Assembly: GCF_003340565.1 (NCBI RefSeq)
Contig: NZ_QPLK01000005.1
Coordinates: 1-64,000 of the forward strand
DNA from: Rhodovulum sp. 12E13
Lineage (GTDB): Bacteria > Pseudomonadota > Alphaproteobacteria > Rhodobacterales > Rhodobacteraceae
DNA length: 64,000 nucleotides
Reading direction: 5' to 3'
Shown here: positions 1-9,200 of the stretch, piece by piece
How the letters are laid out: each line of letters opens with the position of its first letter
How positions within the stretch are numbered: position 1 is the stretch's first letter
Made by a program: the position numbers and the translations under genes
The notes under the pieces: model-generated
Seen by the model: the letters and a program-made list of their open reading frames with translations, nothing else
Told to the model about the DNA's origin: nothing
The model's database searches: none

Positions 1-1531
1 ACCCGGCGTAGGCCCGGGGGAAGCTCTCCGCGGTCTCCCGTTCCCCGCCCGCGCGGGGATGACCCGCAGGATGGCAGTTTTCGACCGGATCAGGGCGTCC
101 GTTCCCCGCCCGCGCGGGGATGACCCGTCGAGCGCCCACCGATGGGCGAGTAGCTCGCTCCGTTCCCCGCCCGCGCGGGGATGACCCGCTCGCCGACCTC
201 GCCCGCGCCTACGTTGAGGCCCGTTCCCCGCCCGCGCGGGGATGACCCGCTTCAAGCTCGCCGGCTGGAACCCGCAGGTGCCCGTTCCCCGCCCGCGCGG
301 GGATGACCCGTCGCGCAGGCGCAGATTGCCCAACAGCAAGACCCGTTCCCCGCCCGCGCGGGGATGACCCGCCGTTTGGAGCTATACGAAAAACGCTGCT
401 TACCCGTTCCCCGCCCGCGCGGGGATGACCCGGTGTATGGATCGGCAGGCGGATCCTGCTCCCACCGTTCCCCGCCCGCGCGGGGATGACCCGCATCCGC
501 CAGGGCACGCTGGACGAGCGCGAGCCCGTTCCCCGCCCGCGCGGGGATGACCCGGCACGGGCGCGGTGAGCGTCGGTGGTCCGGTGCCGTTCCCCGCCCG
601 CGCGGGGATGACCCGATGCCGACATCGTGACCAAGGGTCGGCTCGTGCCCGTTCCCCGCCCGCGCGGGGATGACCCGCGTCAGCGACGATGCCCTGTGGA
701 TCGTAGTCGCCGTTCCCCGCCCGCGCGGGGATGACCCGGAGGGGTGCCGGTTCCAGATCGGAGCACCGCGCCGTTCCCCGCCCGCGCGGGGATGACCCGC
801 CTATGACCACCGACACCCAACCGCTCGATCTCCGTTCCCCGCCCGCGCGGGGATGACCCGGTGGTGGTCCGGTCGGCGTTCGCGCTTGCGGGCCGTTCCC
901 CGCCCGCGCGGGGATGACCCGACGGTCCGCGACGCGCCGTAGCGGAAGCGATGCCGTTCCCCGCCCGCGCGGGGATGACCCGAGCGGCACCACGGTGTCG
1001 ATTTCGTCAGCGGCCCGTTCCCCGCCCGCGCGGGGATGACCCGCGGCAGGGTGTCGAGGTCACGGACAGCTTGCGCCGTTCCCCGCCCGCGCGGGGATGA
1101 CCCGCCAGCGCCGGGATGTTCATGCGGTCGAGGATCCCGTTCCCCGCCCGCGCGGGGATGACCCGGCGCTCGATAGCGTGGCTTCGCAGAACGTCGACCG
1201 TTCCCCGCCCGCGCGGGGATGACCCGCGCTGAAGCAGTATCGCCGCGAGTTCAACGAACCGTTCCCCGCCCGCGCGGGGATGACCCGCTCTTGATGGATG
1301 ACGACCGCAGCCGGGACGACCGTTCCCCGCCCGCGCGGGGATGACCCGGCGTAGGCCCGGGGGAAGCTCTCCGCGGTCTCCCGTTCCCCGCCCGCGCGGG
1401 GATGACCCGCAGGATGGCAGTTTTCGACCGGATCAGGGCGTCCGTTCCCCGCCCGCGCGGGGATGACCCGGCCAGTCCTACGCTGCTTGGTGCAACCTCA
1501 TGCCGTTCCCCGCCCGCGCGGCGATGACACA
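1..1531 (+). CRISPR. Type I-E-like CRISPR array, leader-distal end
   Basis: The array holds 25 complete 29-nt repeats, starting at 38, 99, 160 and so on to 1503, plus the last five bases of one more at 1-5. The repeat begins CCGTTCCCCG and ends GATGACCCG, and its CCCCGC/GCGGGG core can form the hairpin typical of type I-E repeats. Spacers are 32 nt except one of 33 nt (616-648). The last repeat (1503-1531) differs from consensus at three positions near its 3' end, which marks the trailer end, so the leader and any cas genes should lie left of the window. Transcription is inferred to be on the plus strand from the E. coli-like repeat orientation. Spacers at 6-37 and 67-98 recur exactly at 1349-1380 and 1410-1441. 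Several spacers read as open coding sequence, but no target was identified. Confidence 0.97.
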
Positions 1532-1585
1532 CTCGCGACGATGGTTGTCTCGCGCGCCGCCTGCCCGGCATCCCGGAGCAACCGG

Positions 1586-1606
1586 GCCCCGCCCTCAAGG
1601 CGGGGC
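1586..1606 (+). terminator. Stem-loop after the CRISPR array
   Basis: A perfect 8-bp stem, GCCCCGCC (1586-1593) pairing with GGCGGGGC (1599-1606), encloses a 5-nt loop about 55 nt past the last repeat. No T-tract follows, only an A-rich stretch, so it is at best a weak intrinsic terminator or RNA 3'-end hairpin for the array transcript. It could also serve the oppositely oriented nrdJ gene. Confidence 0.45.
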
Positions 1607-1638
1607 GCGCAAAATCAATAACTTAGCGGGCTCTTTGA

Positions 1639-1719
1639 AATTTTGTCATGGTGAGAATGGGCATTTTTGCGGGATAATGGGCGAATTGGGGCTCGCGTGA
1701 CAAAACAACTAACAAAATT
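1639..1719. repeat. AT-rich spacer with nested inverted repeats
   Basis: The stretch between the array trailer and the nrdJ stop is strikingly AT-rich for this genome. It carries two overlapping inverted repeats: TTTTGTCA (1641-1648) with TGACAAAA (1698-1705), and AATTTTGT (1639-1646) with ACAAAATT (1712-1719). Function is unknown. It lies between two 3' ends, so a promoter role is not expected. Confidence 0.5.
1661..1680 (+). repeat. Degenerate copy of a short dispersed motif
   Basis: GCATTTTTGCGGGATAATGG resembles the motif inside nrdJ (2284-2304), where TATTTTTGCCAGGATGATG is read. It is one of four related copies seen in the window. Confidence 0.4.
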
Positions 1720-4286
1720 CACCCAGAACAGGAGGAATATCCGCAATTGCGGCAGGTCATGCAGCCTTCGATCATGGCCATCTCGTGCTGGCCGCAGGCG
1801 GGGCAGGCGGGGCCGGGGGTGGCGGCGCCGATGACGGCGCGTTCGGCCTCGGGGTCGGGCTGCAGGCCGAGGCCCCCTTCCTGCATGAAGCCGATCGAGA
1901 CGAGGTGGCGCTCGATCACGCCACCGATCGCGGCGAGGATGGAGGGGACGTACTTGCCGCCCATCCAGGCACCGCCGCGGGGGTCGAACACGGCCTTCAG
2001 TTCCTCGACCACGAAGCTCACGTCGCCGCCGCGGCGGAAGACGGCCGAGATCATCCGGGTGAGCGCCACCGTCCAGGCGTAGTGCTCCATGTTCTTGGAG
2101 TTGATGAAGATCTCAAAGGGGATGCGGCGGCCGTTCAGGCGGATGTCGTTGAGCGTGATGTAGATCGCGTGCGGGCTGTCGGGCCATTGCAGCTTGTAGG
2201 TGTGGCCCTCGAGGCTCTCTGGGCGGTCGAGCGGGTCGGAGAGATAGACCACGTCTGCGGGGGCAGGGGTGGCGACGGCGGATTGAGTATTTTTGCCAGG
2301 ATGATGAGAGGGCGCTGGGCTCGCATCGACGGTTTCGCCAAGTGGGGCCGTGGCAAGGAACTGCTCCAACGACATACCGAACACCGAAGCGATCTTGTTT
2401 TCGCTCTCGGCATTTGTTGAAGCTGCGTCGCGCGTGCTGAGCATCTTGAGAATGTCGAGCGAAACATCAGCGGTTTTCGCGATCTCGGCAAGCTCTAGCC
2501 CGCTTGCCTCGCGGTGACGCCTGAAGGCTTCCGCGAATGACATGACCTCCGGCGGAGCGTCCGATCGGTCCGCCACCTCCGCCACGCTCAGAACGCTGCC
2601 CGTCACGGCGTTGGGACGATAGGTCGTGCAGCCCTTGCAGCCTTCCTCGTAGGCCTGCAGGTAGACGTCCTTGAAGGCGTCGAAGGCGATGTCGGCGGGG
2701 ACGTTGATCGTCTTGGAGATCGACGAGTCGATCCATTTCTGGGCGGCGGCCTGCATGCGAACATGCTCGGCCGGCGTCAGGCGCCGGGCGTCGACGAAGT
2801 GATCGGGGAACGCCGCGTCCTCGCCCATCGTCTGGCGCCATTGGGCGACGGCGTAGTCGACGACCTCTTCCTCCTTCGCCGTGCCGTCGTTCTGCAAGAC
2901 CTTGCGGGTGTAGCTGTAGGCGAAGACGGGCTCGATGCCCGACGAGACGTTGCCGGCGAAGAGAGAGATCGTGCCGGTGGGCGCGATCGAGGTGAGCAGG
3001 GCGTTGCGCAGGCCGCCGGCCCGGATCTGCGCGCGCAGATCGTCTGGCAGCCACGAGAGCGCGGGGTTGGCGAGAAAACCCTCGGCCTCGAACAGGGGGA
3101 ACGGCCCCTTCTCCTCAGCGAGGTCGGCCGAGGCGCGGTAGGCGGCCTCGGCGATGCGTTTCAGCCAGTCTTCGGCCTGCGCCGCGGCGGCCTCAGAGCC
3201 ATAGCGCAGGCCGGTCATCATGAGCGCGTCGGCCAGCCCCGTGACGCCGAGGCCGATCCGGCGCTTGGCCCGGGCCTCGGCCTCCTGCCGGGGCAGGGGG
3301 AAGCGCGAGACGTCCACCACGTCGTCCATCATCCGCACGGCCGTGGCCACCAGCTCCGCCAGTTCGGTCGCGTCGATCCCGGCGCGCTCCGAGAACGGCT
3401 CGCGCACCAGCGCGGCGAGGTTGATCGAGCCGAGCAGGCACGCGCCGTAAGGGGGCAGGGGCTGCTCGCCGCAGGGATTGGTGGCCGCGATCTCCTCGGC
3501 ATACCGGAGGTTGTTGAGCGCGTTGATCCGGTCGATGAAGATCACGCCGGGCTCGGCGTAGTCGTAGGTCGAGCGCATGATGCGGTCCCACAGGTCGCGG
3601 GCGCGGATCGTGCGATAGACGGTTCCGTCGAACACGAGGTCCCACGGCCCGTCGGCCTTCACCGCCTCCATGAAGGCGTCGGTGGCCAGCACAGAGACGT
3701 TGAAGTTGCGCAGGCGGGCGGGGTCGGCCTTGGCGGCGACGAACGCCTCGATGTCGGGGTGGTCGCAGCGCAGGGTGGCCATCATCGCGCCCCGGCGCGA
3801 GCCGGCTGACATGATGGTGCGGCACATCGCGTCCCACACGTCCATGAACGACAGCGGGCCGGATGCGTCGGCGCCTACCCCCGCCACATGCGCGCCCTCC
3901 GGCCGGATCGTCGAGAAATCATAGCCGATGCCGCCGCCCTGCTGCATCGTCAGCGCGGCCTCCTTCAGCGCGTCGAAGATGCCGGCCATCGAATCCTCGA
4001 TGGTGCCCATCACGAAGCAGTTGAAGAGCGTCACCGAACGCCCCGTGCCGGCACCGGCAAGGATGCGGCCCGCGGGCAGGAAGCGAAAGCCCTCGAGCGC
4101 GTCGCGGAACGGGCCGACCCAGCGCGCGGGGTCGTCCTCGGCGAGCGCGAGGGCGTTGGCGACGCGATCCCACGTCTCGCCGAGGTCGGCGTCCACGGGC
4201 GTGCCATCGGCCGCCTTGAGGCGATACTTCATGTCCCAGATCGTTTCCGAGATCGGGGCGGCGAAGCGGCTCTGGGCGCGGCTCAT
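1719..4286 (-). CDS. nrdJ: Adenosylcobalamin-dependent (class II) ribonucleotide reductase with inserted HTH-like segment
   Basis: This enzyme reduces ribonucleotides to deoxyribonucleotides using a B12-generated thiyl radical, independently of oxygen. The 855-residue product has the class II core: a Cys near residue 90 (LFNCFV), the finger-loop NPCGEQPLP with Cys272, SIAPTGTISL, and a C-terminal Cys-rich tail (CPAC, CMTCRNCGY) that shuttles electrons. GAGGAG precedes the ATG. Residues 582-655 are odd: they read like an XRE-type helix-turn-helix (LAEIAKTADVSLDILK) and sit between the catalytic core and the conserved domain starting near DVVYLSDPLDRPE. The DNA there (about 2270-2545) is visibly less GC-rich than its flanks and ends in a short motif seen elsewhere in the window. 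The enzyme call is secure; what the inserted segment does is unknown. Confidence 0.95.
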   Translation of the reverse strand: MSRAQSRFAAPISETIWDMKYRLKAADGTPVDADLGETWDRVANALALAEDDPARWVGPFRDALEGFRFLPAGRILAGAGTGRSVTLFNCFVMGTIEDSMAGIFDALKEAALTMQQGGGIGYDFSTIRPEGAHVAGVGADASGPLSFMDVWDAMCRTIMSAGSRRGAMMATLRCDHPDIEAFVAAKADPARLRNFNVSVLATDAFMEAVKADGPWDLVFDGTVYRTIRARDLWDRIMRSTYDYAEPGVIFIDRINALNNLRYAEEIAATNPCGEQPLPPYGACLLGSINLAALVREPFSERAGIDATELAELVATAVRMMDDVVDVSRFPLPRQEAEARAKRRIGLGVTGLADALMMTGLRYGSEAAAAQAEDWLKRIAEAAYRASADLAEEKGPFPLFEAEGFLANPALSWLPDDLRAQIRAGGLRNALLTSIAPTGTISLFAGNVSSGIEPVFAYSYTRKVLQNDGTAKEEEVVDYAVAQWRQTMGEDAAFPDHFVDARRLTPAEHVRMQAAAQKWIDSSISKTINVPADIAFDAFKDVYLQAYEEGCKGCTTYRPNAVTGSVLSVAEVADRSDAPPEVMSFAEAFRRHREASGLELAEIAKTADVSLDILKMLSTRDAASTNAESENKIASVFGMSLEQFLATAPLGETVDASPAPSHHPGKNTQSAVATPAPADVVYLSDPLDRPESLEGHTYKLQWPDSPHAIYITLNDIRLNGRRIPFEIFINSKNMEHYAWTVALTRMISAVFRRGGDVSFVVEELKAVFDPRGGAWMGGKYVPSILAAIGGVIERHLVSIGFMQEGGLGLQPDPEAERAVIGAATPGPACPACGQHEMAMIEGCMTCRNCGYSSCSG
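2284..2304 (+). repeat. Dispersed motif copy inside nrdJ
   Basis: TGAGTATTTTTGCCAGGATG and its flanks lie within nrdJ codons 661-668 (read as HHPGKNTQ on the coding strand). Related sequences occur at 1661, 26241 and 63591. Its position at the edge of the lower-GC insertion suggests that intergenic DNA was captured into the gene. Confidence 0.5.
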
Positions 4287-4406
4287 GGGCGGGGCTCCTC
4301 GCGCGGGGGAAGGCTGTGCAAGCTAGCGCCTTCCCTTGAGAATCGCAACGGGTTGGCTAATGTCGGACGCATACAACAACATGCGGGGGGTGTCGTGGCG
4401 AGCAGC

Positions 4407-4856
4407 ATGGCACGAGGCAAGGTAGCGGCGGGCCACGTCAATCTGGTGAAGCTCTGCGTCGGCGCCGACACGGTCGAGGATCTTGCGGCGTGGCAGGCGA
4501 GCCGGGCGGCGCAGGGGCCGGGCGGGCGGCCGCGCCACGTCACCCGGATGTGGCCGAAGCGCGGGGCGGAACTGCTGGCGGGCGGGTCGCTGTACTGGGT
4601 GATCAAGGGGGCGATCCTCGTTCGCCAGCGGATTGTGGCGCTCGACGAGGCGGTGGGCGCCGACGGTGTGCTGCGGTGCGCTCTGGTTCTCGACCCCGAG
4701 CTGCACCGCACCCGGGCCGTGCCGAAAAAACCCTTCCAGGGCTGGCGCTACCTCGCCCCGGGCGATGCGCCGGCCGACCTGCCTGCGGGCCGCGCCGCGG
4801 AGCCTGCGCTGCCGCCCCGGCTCGAGGCCGCGCTGGCCGAGATCGGGGTGCTCTGA
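4407..4856 (+). CDS. DUF1489 family protein
   Basis: The 149-residue product matches my recollection of the DUF1489 family, which is common in alphaproteobacteria and has no known function. Typical features are the N-terminal VNLVKLCVGADTVEDLAAWQ, the central RMWPKRGAELLAGGSLYWVI, and KGAILVRQRIVALDE. The ATG at 4407 puts the conserved VKLCVG segment about 13 residues in. A GTG at 4395 is in frame, and a G-run at 4385-4390 would suit it better as a ribosome site, so the start is uncertain by four codons. The gene is divergent from nrdJ with only about 120 bp between them. It is probably a cytoplasmic protein; no catalytic motif is recognised. Confidence 0.85.
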   Translation: MARGKVAAGHVNLVKLCVGADTVEDLAAWQASRAAQGPGGRPRHVTRMWPKRGAELLAGGSLYWVIKGAILVRQRIVALDEAVGADGVLRCALVLDPELHRTRAVPKKPFQGWRYLAPGDAPADLPAGRAAEPALPPRLEAALAEIGVL

Positions 4857-4971
4857 GGCCGTCTCGCGCGTCCTCGGCGGCCTGTCCTTCGCTGGGCCGA
4901 TCTCCCGGCAACCGGTGTCTGGCGCCCGCCCGCGCGCGGCGGCTCGATTGCAGGCGCCACCGGGCCTAAGC

Positions 4972-4989
4972 GGTCCATGCGGATGGACC
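4972..4989. other. Perfect short hairpin between DUF1489 and efflux genes
   Basis: GGTCCAT (4972-4978) and ATGGACC (4983-4989) form a 7-bp stem with a GCGG tetraloop, about 80 bp before the membrane fusion protein gene. It could be an operator or an RNA structure. There is no T-tract. Confidence 0.35.
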
Positions 4990-5069
4990 CTGCAGGACGG
5001 CGCGCTACCTGTCAGCGCGTCGCGCGTTGCGGGGCTTTCAGAAGGCAAAAGGGGTTGGGCGGGAAGGCC

Positions 5070-6245
5070 ATGCGCATCCTTAAGCAGATCGTGCTGTCGG
5101 TGCTCGTGCTCGCGGCGACGCTGTGGCTCTGGGTCGGCTACGTGCCCTCGGCCGCCGCCTTTCTCGACAGGGTCGGCCTCGCCGACGTGCTCGGCCTCGA
5201 GATCGCCGATGCAGAGGCAGCCCCAGGCGGCCGCGGCTTCGGCTCGCGCGGCCCGGCTCAGGTCGTGGTGGCCGAGGTCACCGAGGGTGCGATGAACGAC
5301 CGGGTAGAAGCCATCGGCGACGGCCGCGCGCTCCGCAGCGCCACGCTGCGCACCGAGGTGGGCGGCGAGGTAGTCGAGGTTGCGCTCGACACCGGCGGTT
5401 ACGTCGAGGCGGGCACCGTGATCCTGCGGCTCGAAGACGAGGCCGAGCGCATCGCGCTCGAACGCGCCCGCCTGATGCTCGCCGACGCGCGGGACGATGC
5501 CGAGCGCGTCGGCCGTCTGCAGGATACCGGCTCGGTCACCGAGGTGCGGCTGCGCGAGGCGCGGCTGGCGCTGCGCACCGCCGAGCTGGAGCTTCAGGAG
5601 GCAGAGTACGAACTCGAGCGGCGGACGATCCGCGCCCCCTTTGCCGGCTGGGTCGGCCTGATCGACGTGGCCATCGGCGACCGCCTCTCCGCCTCAGACG
5701 AGGTCGCCACGCTCACCGACCGGTCCGAAATTCTGATAGATTTCCGCGTGCCGGAGCGCGCCGTGAGCCTCGTCGAACCCGGCATGCCGCTCGAGGCGCG
5801 GCCACTCGGCATCTCCGGCGCGCCACTCCCGGGCGAGGTGCACGCCGTCGACAACGTGATCGACCGGGCCAGCCGCACCCTGCGCGTGCAGGGGCGCCTC
5901 GCCAACGACGACGACCGCCTGCGCGCCGGCATGGCCTTCGCCGTGGCGCTGCGCTTCCCCGGCGAGACGATGGCCGCGGTCGATCCGCTCGCCGTGCAGT
6001 GGGCCGCCGAGGGCTCTTACGTCTGGGCGGTGCGCGAGGGCGCCGCGCAGAGGGTTGCCGTGACGATCCGGCAGCGCGATGCCGGGCGCGTGCTGGTCGA
6101 GGGCGATCTGGCACCGGGCGACACGGTCGTGGTCGAGGGCGTGCAGTCGCTGCGCCCCGGCGCCGAGGTCATGGTCGCCAATCGCGCCGAGGCGCGGGCC
6201 GAGGCGCCCGTGGCCGGCACTTCCCCGCGGGCCGACCCGCTGTGA
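5070..6245 (+). CDS. RND efflux periplasmic adaptor (membrane fusion protein)
   Basis: This is the HlyD/AcrA-like adaptor that links an inner-membrane RND pump to an outer-membrane channel. The 391-residue product starts with an uncleaved anchor or signal (IVLSVLVLAATLWLWVGYV). It then shows the first lipoyl half (LRTEVGGEVVEVALDTGGYV), a coiled-coil hairpin rich in Arg, Glu, Ala and Leu (about 130-185), the second lipoyl half (IRAPFAGWVGLIDVAIGDRL), and beta-barrel and membrane-proximal domains. The ATG at 5070 is preceded by GGGAAGG and places the hydrophobic segment at the N-terminus; a longer in-frame start at 4977 would add an Arg-rich stretch without family support. It lies 10 bp upstream of the pump gene. 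No outer-membrane factor is nearby, so a shared channel is inferred. Confidence 0.93.
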   Translation: MRILKQIVLSVLVLAATLWLWVGYVPSAAAFLDRVGLADVLGLEIADAEAAPGGRGFGSRGPAQVVVAEVTEGAMNDRVEAIGDGRALRSATLRTEVGGEVVEVALDTGGYVEAGTVILRLEDEAERIALERARLMLADARDDAERVGRLQDTGSVTEVRLREARLALRTAELELQEAEYELERRTIRAPFAGWVGLIDVAIGDRLSASDEVATLTDRSEILIDFRVPERAVSLVEPGMPLEARPLGISGAPLPGEVHAVDNVIDRASRTLRVQGRLANDDDRLRAGMAFAVALRFPGETMAAVDPLAVQWAAEGSYVWAVREGAAQRVAVTIRQRDAGRVLVEGDLAPGDTVVVEGVQSLRPGAEVMVANRAEARAEAPVAGTSPRADPL

Positions 6246-6255
6246 GGGCGCCACC

Positions 6256-9200
6256 ATGAGCGATAACCCCGAGGCCATCGCGGGCTCCGGTACCGCGCTG
6301 TTCGTCCGCCGCCCGATCCTGGCCTTCGTCCTGTCGTCGCTCATCGTGATCGCGGGCCTCGCGGCGCTGTTCGGTGTCGAGGTGCGCGAACTGCCCAATG
6401 TGGACCGCCCCGTCGTGACGATCACCACCGAGTTTTCCGGCGCCTCGCCCGAGAGCGTCGACCAGGAGGTGACGGGCCGCATCGAGGGCGCGGTGGGGCG
6501 TGTCGCCGGCGTTCGCTCGATCTCGTCGAACTCGCGCTTCGGCCGCTCGCGCGTCACGCTCGAGTTCGAGGACAGCGTCGATCTCGACGTGGCGGCGACC
6601 GACACGCGCGACGCGGTCGCCCGCATCGCAAACCAGCTGCCCGAGGGCGCGGACACGCCCGAGATCGTCAAGGCCGACGCCAACGCCCAGCCCGTGGTGC
6701 GCATCGCAGTGACCTCGCCCGGCCGCGCGCCGCAGGAGCTGACGCAGATCGTGCGCGAGCGGGTGGAAGACCGGCTGCTGTCGGTGCCCGGCGTGGCCGA
6801 CCTCCAGATCTACGGCGACCGCGAGCCGATCTTCCGCGTCGACATCGACCAGGCCGCCCTCGCCGCCCGCGGCCTGACCCTGGTCGACATGCGCCGCGCC
6901 CTGTCGGACGTCGCGTTCGACGCGCCCGCCGGCGACCTGTCGGGCGACAGCCAGACCATCGCCGTCCGCACCACCGCCACGGTCGCCACGACCGCGGGCT
7001 TCATGGATCTGCAGATCGCGCCCAACGTGCGGGTGCGCGACGTGGCCACGGTCACGCTCGGACCGGCGCCCGACCAGACCATCCTGCGCGCCAACGGCGA
7101 GGCCGGCCTCGGCCTCGGCATCATCCGGCAGGCCACGTCGAACACGCTCGAGATCTCGGCCGCGGTGCGCGAGGTGGTGGCAGAGCTCGACGCGACGCTG
7201 CCCGACGACGTGTCGATCTTCGTCACCTCCGACGACGCGGTGTTCATCCGCGGCTCGATCGAGGAGGTGCTCAAGACGCTGGCAGCGGCGGTGGCCATCG
7301 TCGTGGCGGTGATCTTCCTGTTCCTCCGCGACGCCCGCGCGACACTGATCCCCGGCCTGACCATGCCCGTCGCGCTGATCGGCACGATCGCCGCGATCTA
7401 CCTCGTGGGCTTCTCGGTCAACATCCTGACGCTGCTGGCGCTGGTGCTCGCCACCGGCATGGTCGTCGATGACGCCATCGTGGTGCTGGAAAACATCGTG
7501 CGGAGGCGGTCAGAGGGGATGGGGGCGCGCGCGGCGGCCGTGCTCGGCACGCGGCAGGTGTTCTTCGCCGTCGTCACCACCACCGCCACGCTTGCCGCCG
7601 TCTTCGTGCCTCTGTCGTTCCTGCCGGGGCAGGCTGGCGGCCTGTTCCGCGAGTTCGGCTTCACCCTCGCCATGGCGGTGCTGCTGTCGTCTGTCGTCGC
7701 GCTCACGCTCTGCCCGGTGCTGGCGAGCCGCCTGCTGACCGCCGAGCCCGAGGCCGAGCCGCGCGGCCTCTTGGTGTGGGTCGGCAACCGCCTCGCCGCC
7801 CTCTACCGCCGCACGCTCGACTGGGCGCTCGCGATGCCGTTCGTGATCGTGCTGGCGGCCGGCCTCTTCGCCGCCACGGCCGTCTTCGTCTCGGGCGACA
7901 TCCGGCAGGAGCTGACCCCGCGCGAGGATCGGGCGGTGGCGCTGCTGTCGGTCTCGGCGCCGCAGGGCGTCTCGCTCGACTACACCACCGCCAAGATGGC
8001 CGAGATCGAGGCGCTGATCGAGCCGCTCCGCGAGACCGGCGAGGTGACCAACGTCTTTTCGATCACCGGTTTCGGGTCAGACAACCGTGGCTTCATGGTG
8101 TTCAGCCTCGCGCCGTGGAGCGAGCGCGCCCGCAGCCAGGACGAGATCGTGGGCGAGATCAACGGCAAGCTGCGCGGCGTGATGGGCGTGCGCGCCTTCG
8201 CCATCCAGCCCAATTCGCTCGGCATCCGCGGGGCGGGTCGGGGCCTGACCTTCGCCATCACCGGCGACAATTACGACCAGCTCGCCGAGGTGTCGGAGCG
8301 CCTCGTCGCCCGGATGCAGGAGAACCCCGCCTTCGGCTCCGTCCGGCTGGAATACGAGACGACGCAGCCTCAGCTCTTCGTCGAGATCGACCGCGAGCGC
8401 GCCTCGGATCTCGGCATCGACATCACGGGGTTGGGCGAGGCGCTGCGCGCGGTGCTCGACGGGCGCACCGTAGGCTCGGTCTTCATCGACGACCAGAGCT
8501 TCGACATCCAGATGCTCTCAACCGCGACGCCGGTGAACGACCCCGGCGACCTGCAGAACGTCTTCGTGCAGACATCGCAGGGACAGACCGTGCCGATGTC
8601 GAGCTTCGTCACCCTCGAGGAACGCGCGGTCGCCCCCGAGCTCGAGCGCGAGGGCCAGAACCGCTCGGTCGAGATCTCGGCCGGCCTCACCCCCCAGCTC
8701 GCACTGGGCGACGCGCTGGCGCAGGTCGATGATCTGGCGGACGATGTTCTGGCAGAAGAAAACCGCATCGTGCCGCTGGCCGAGGCGGCGACGCTCGACC
8801 AGACCGCCTCGGGCCTGCTCGTCACCTTCGGCTTCGCGATCGTGGTGGTGTTCCTCGTGCTGGCGGCCCAGTTCGAGAGCTTCGTCTCGGCGGTCGTCGT
8901 CATGGCCACCGTGCCGCTGGGCCTCGCCTGCGCGGTGTTCGCGCTGCTCTTCACCGGGCTCAGCCTCAACGTCTACAGCCAGATCGGCCTCGTCATGCTC
9001 ATAGGGATCATGGCCAAGAACGGCATCCTGATCGTCGAGTTCGCCAACCAGCTGCGCGACGCCGGAGCGGGCGTGCGCGACGCGATCCTCGACGCCTCGA
9101 CCATCCGCCTGCGGCCCGTGATGATGACGATGACCTCGACGGTGCTGGGCGGCGTGCCGCTGATCCTCTCGTCGGGCGCCGGCGCCGAGGCGCGCGAGGC

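Noticed and set aside
209-1598. Open reading frames on the minus strand through the CRISPR array
   Set aside because: They consist of the translated 29-bp repeat (SSPRGRGT, VIPARAGN, GHPRAGGE in rotation) and spacers; the 61-bp period explains them fully.
1500-1700. 66-codon plus-strand frame across the array end
   Set aside because: It starts inside the degenerate terminal repeat, has no ribosome site, and runs through the AT-rich flank with no recognisable protein features.
1785-3809. Long plus-strand frames opposite nrdJ
   Set aside because: They are complements of a strongly conserved enzyme gene; their Arg/Gly/Ala-rich composition reflects the third-position GC bias of the real gene.
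4287-4406. Cobalamin riboswitch upstream of nrdJ
   Set aside because: Only about 120 bp separate nrdJ from the divergent DUF1489 gene, too short for a B12 riboswitch, and no B12-box-like sequence was seen.
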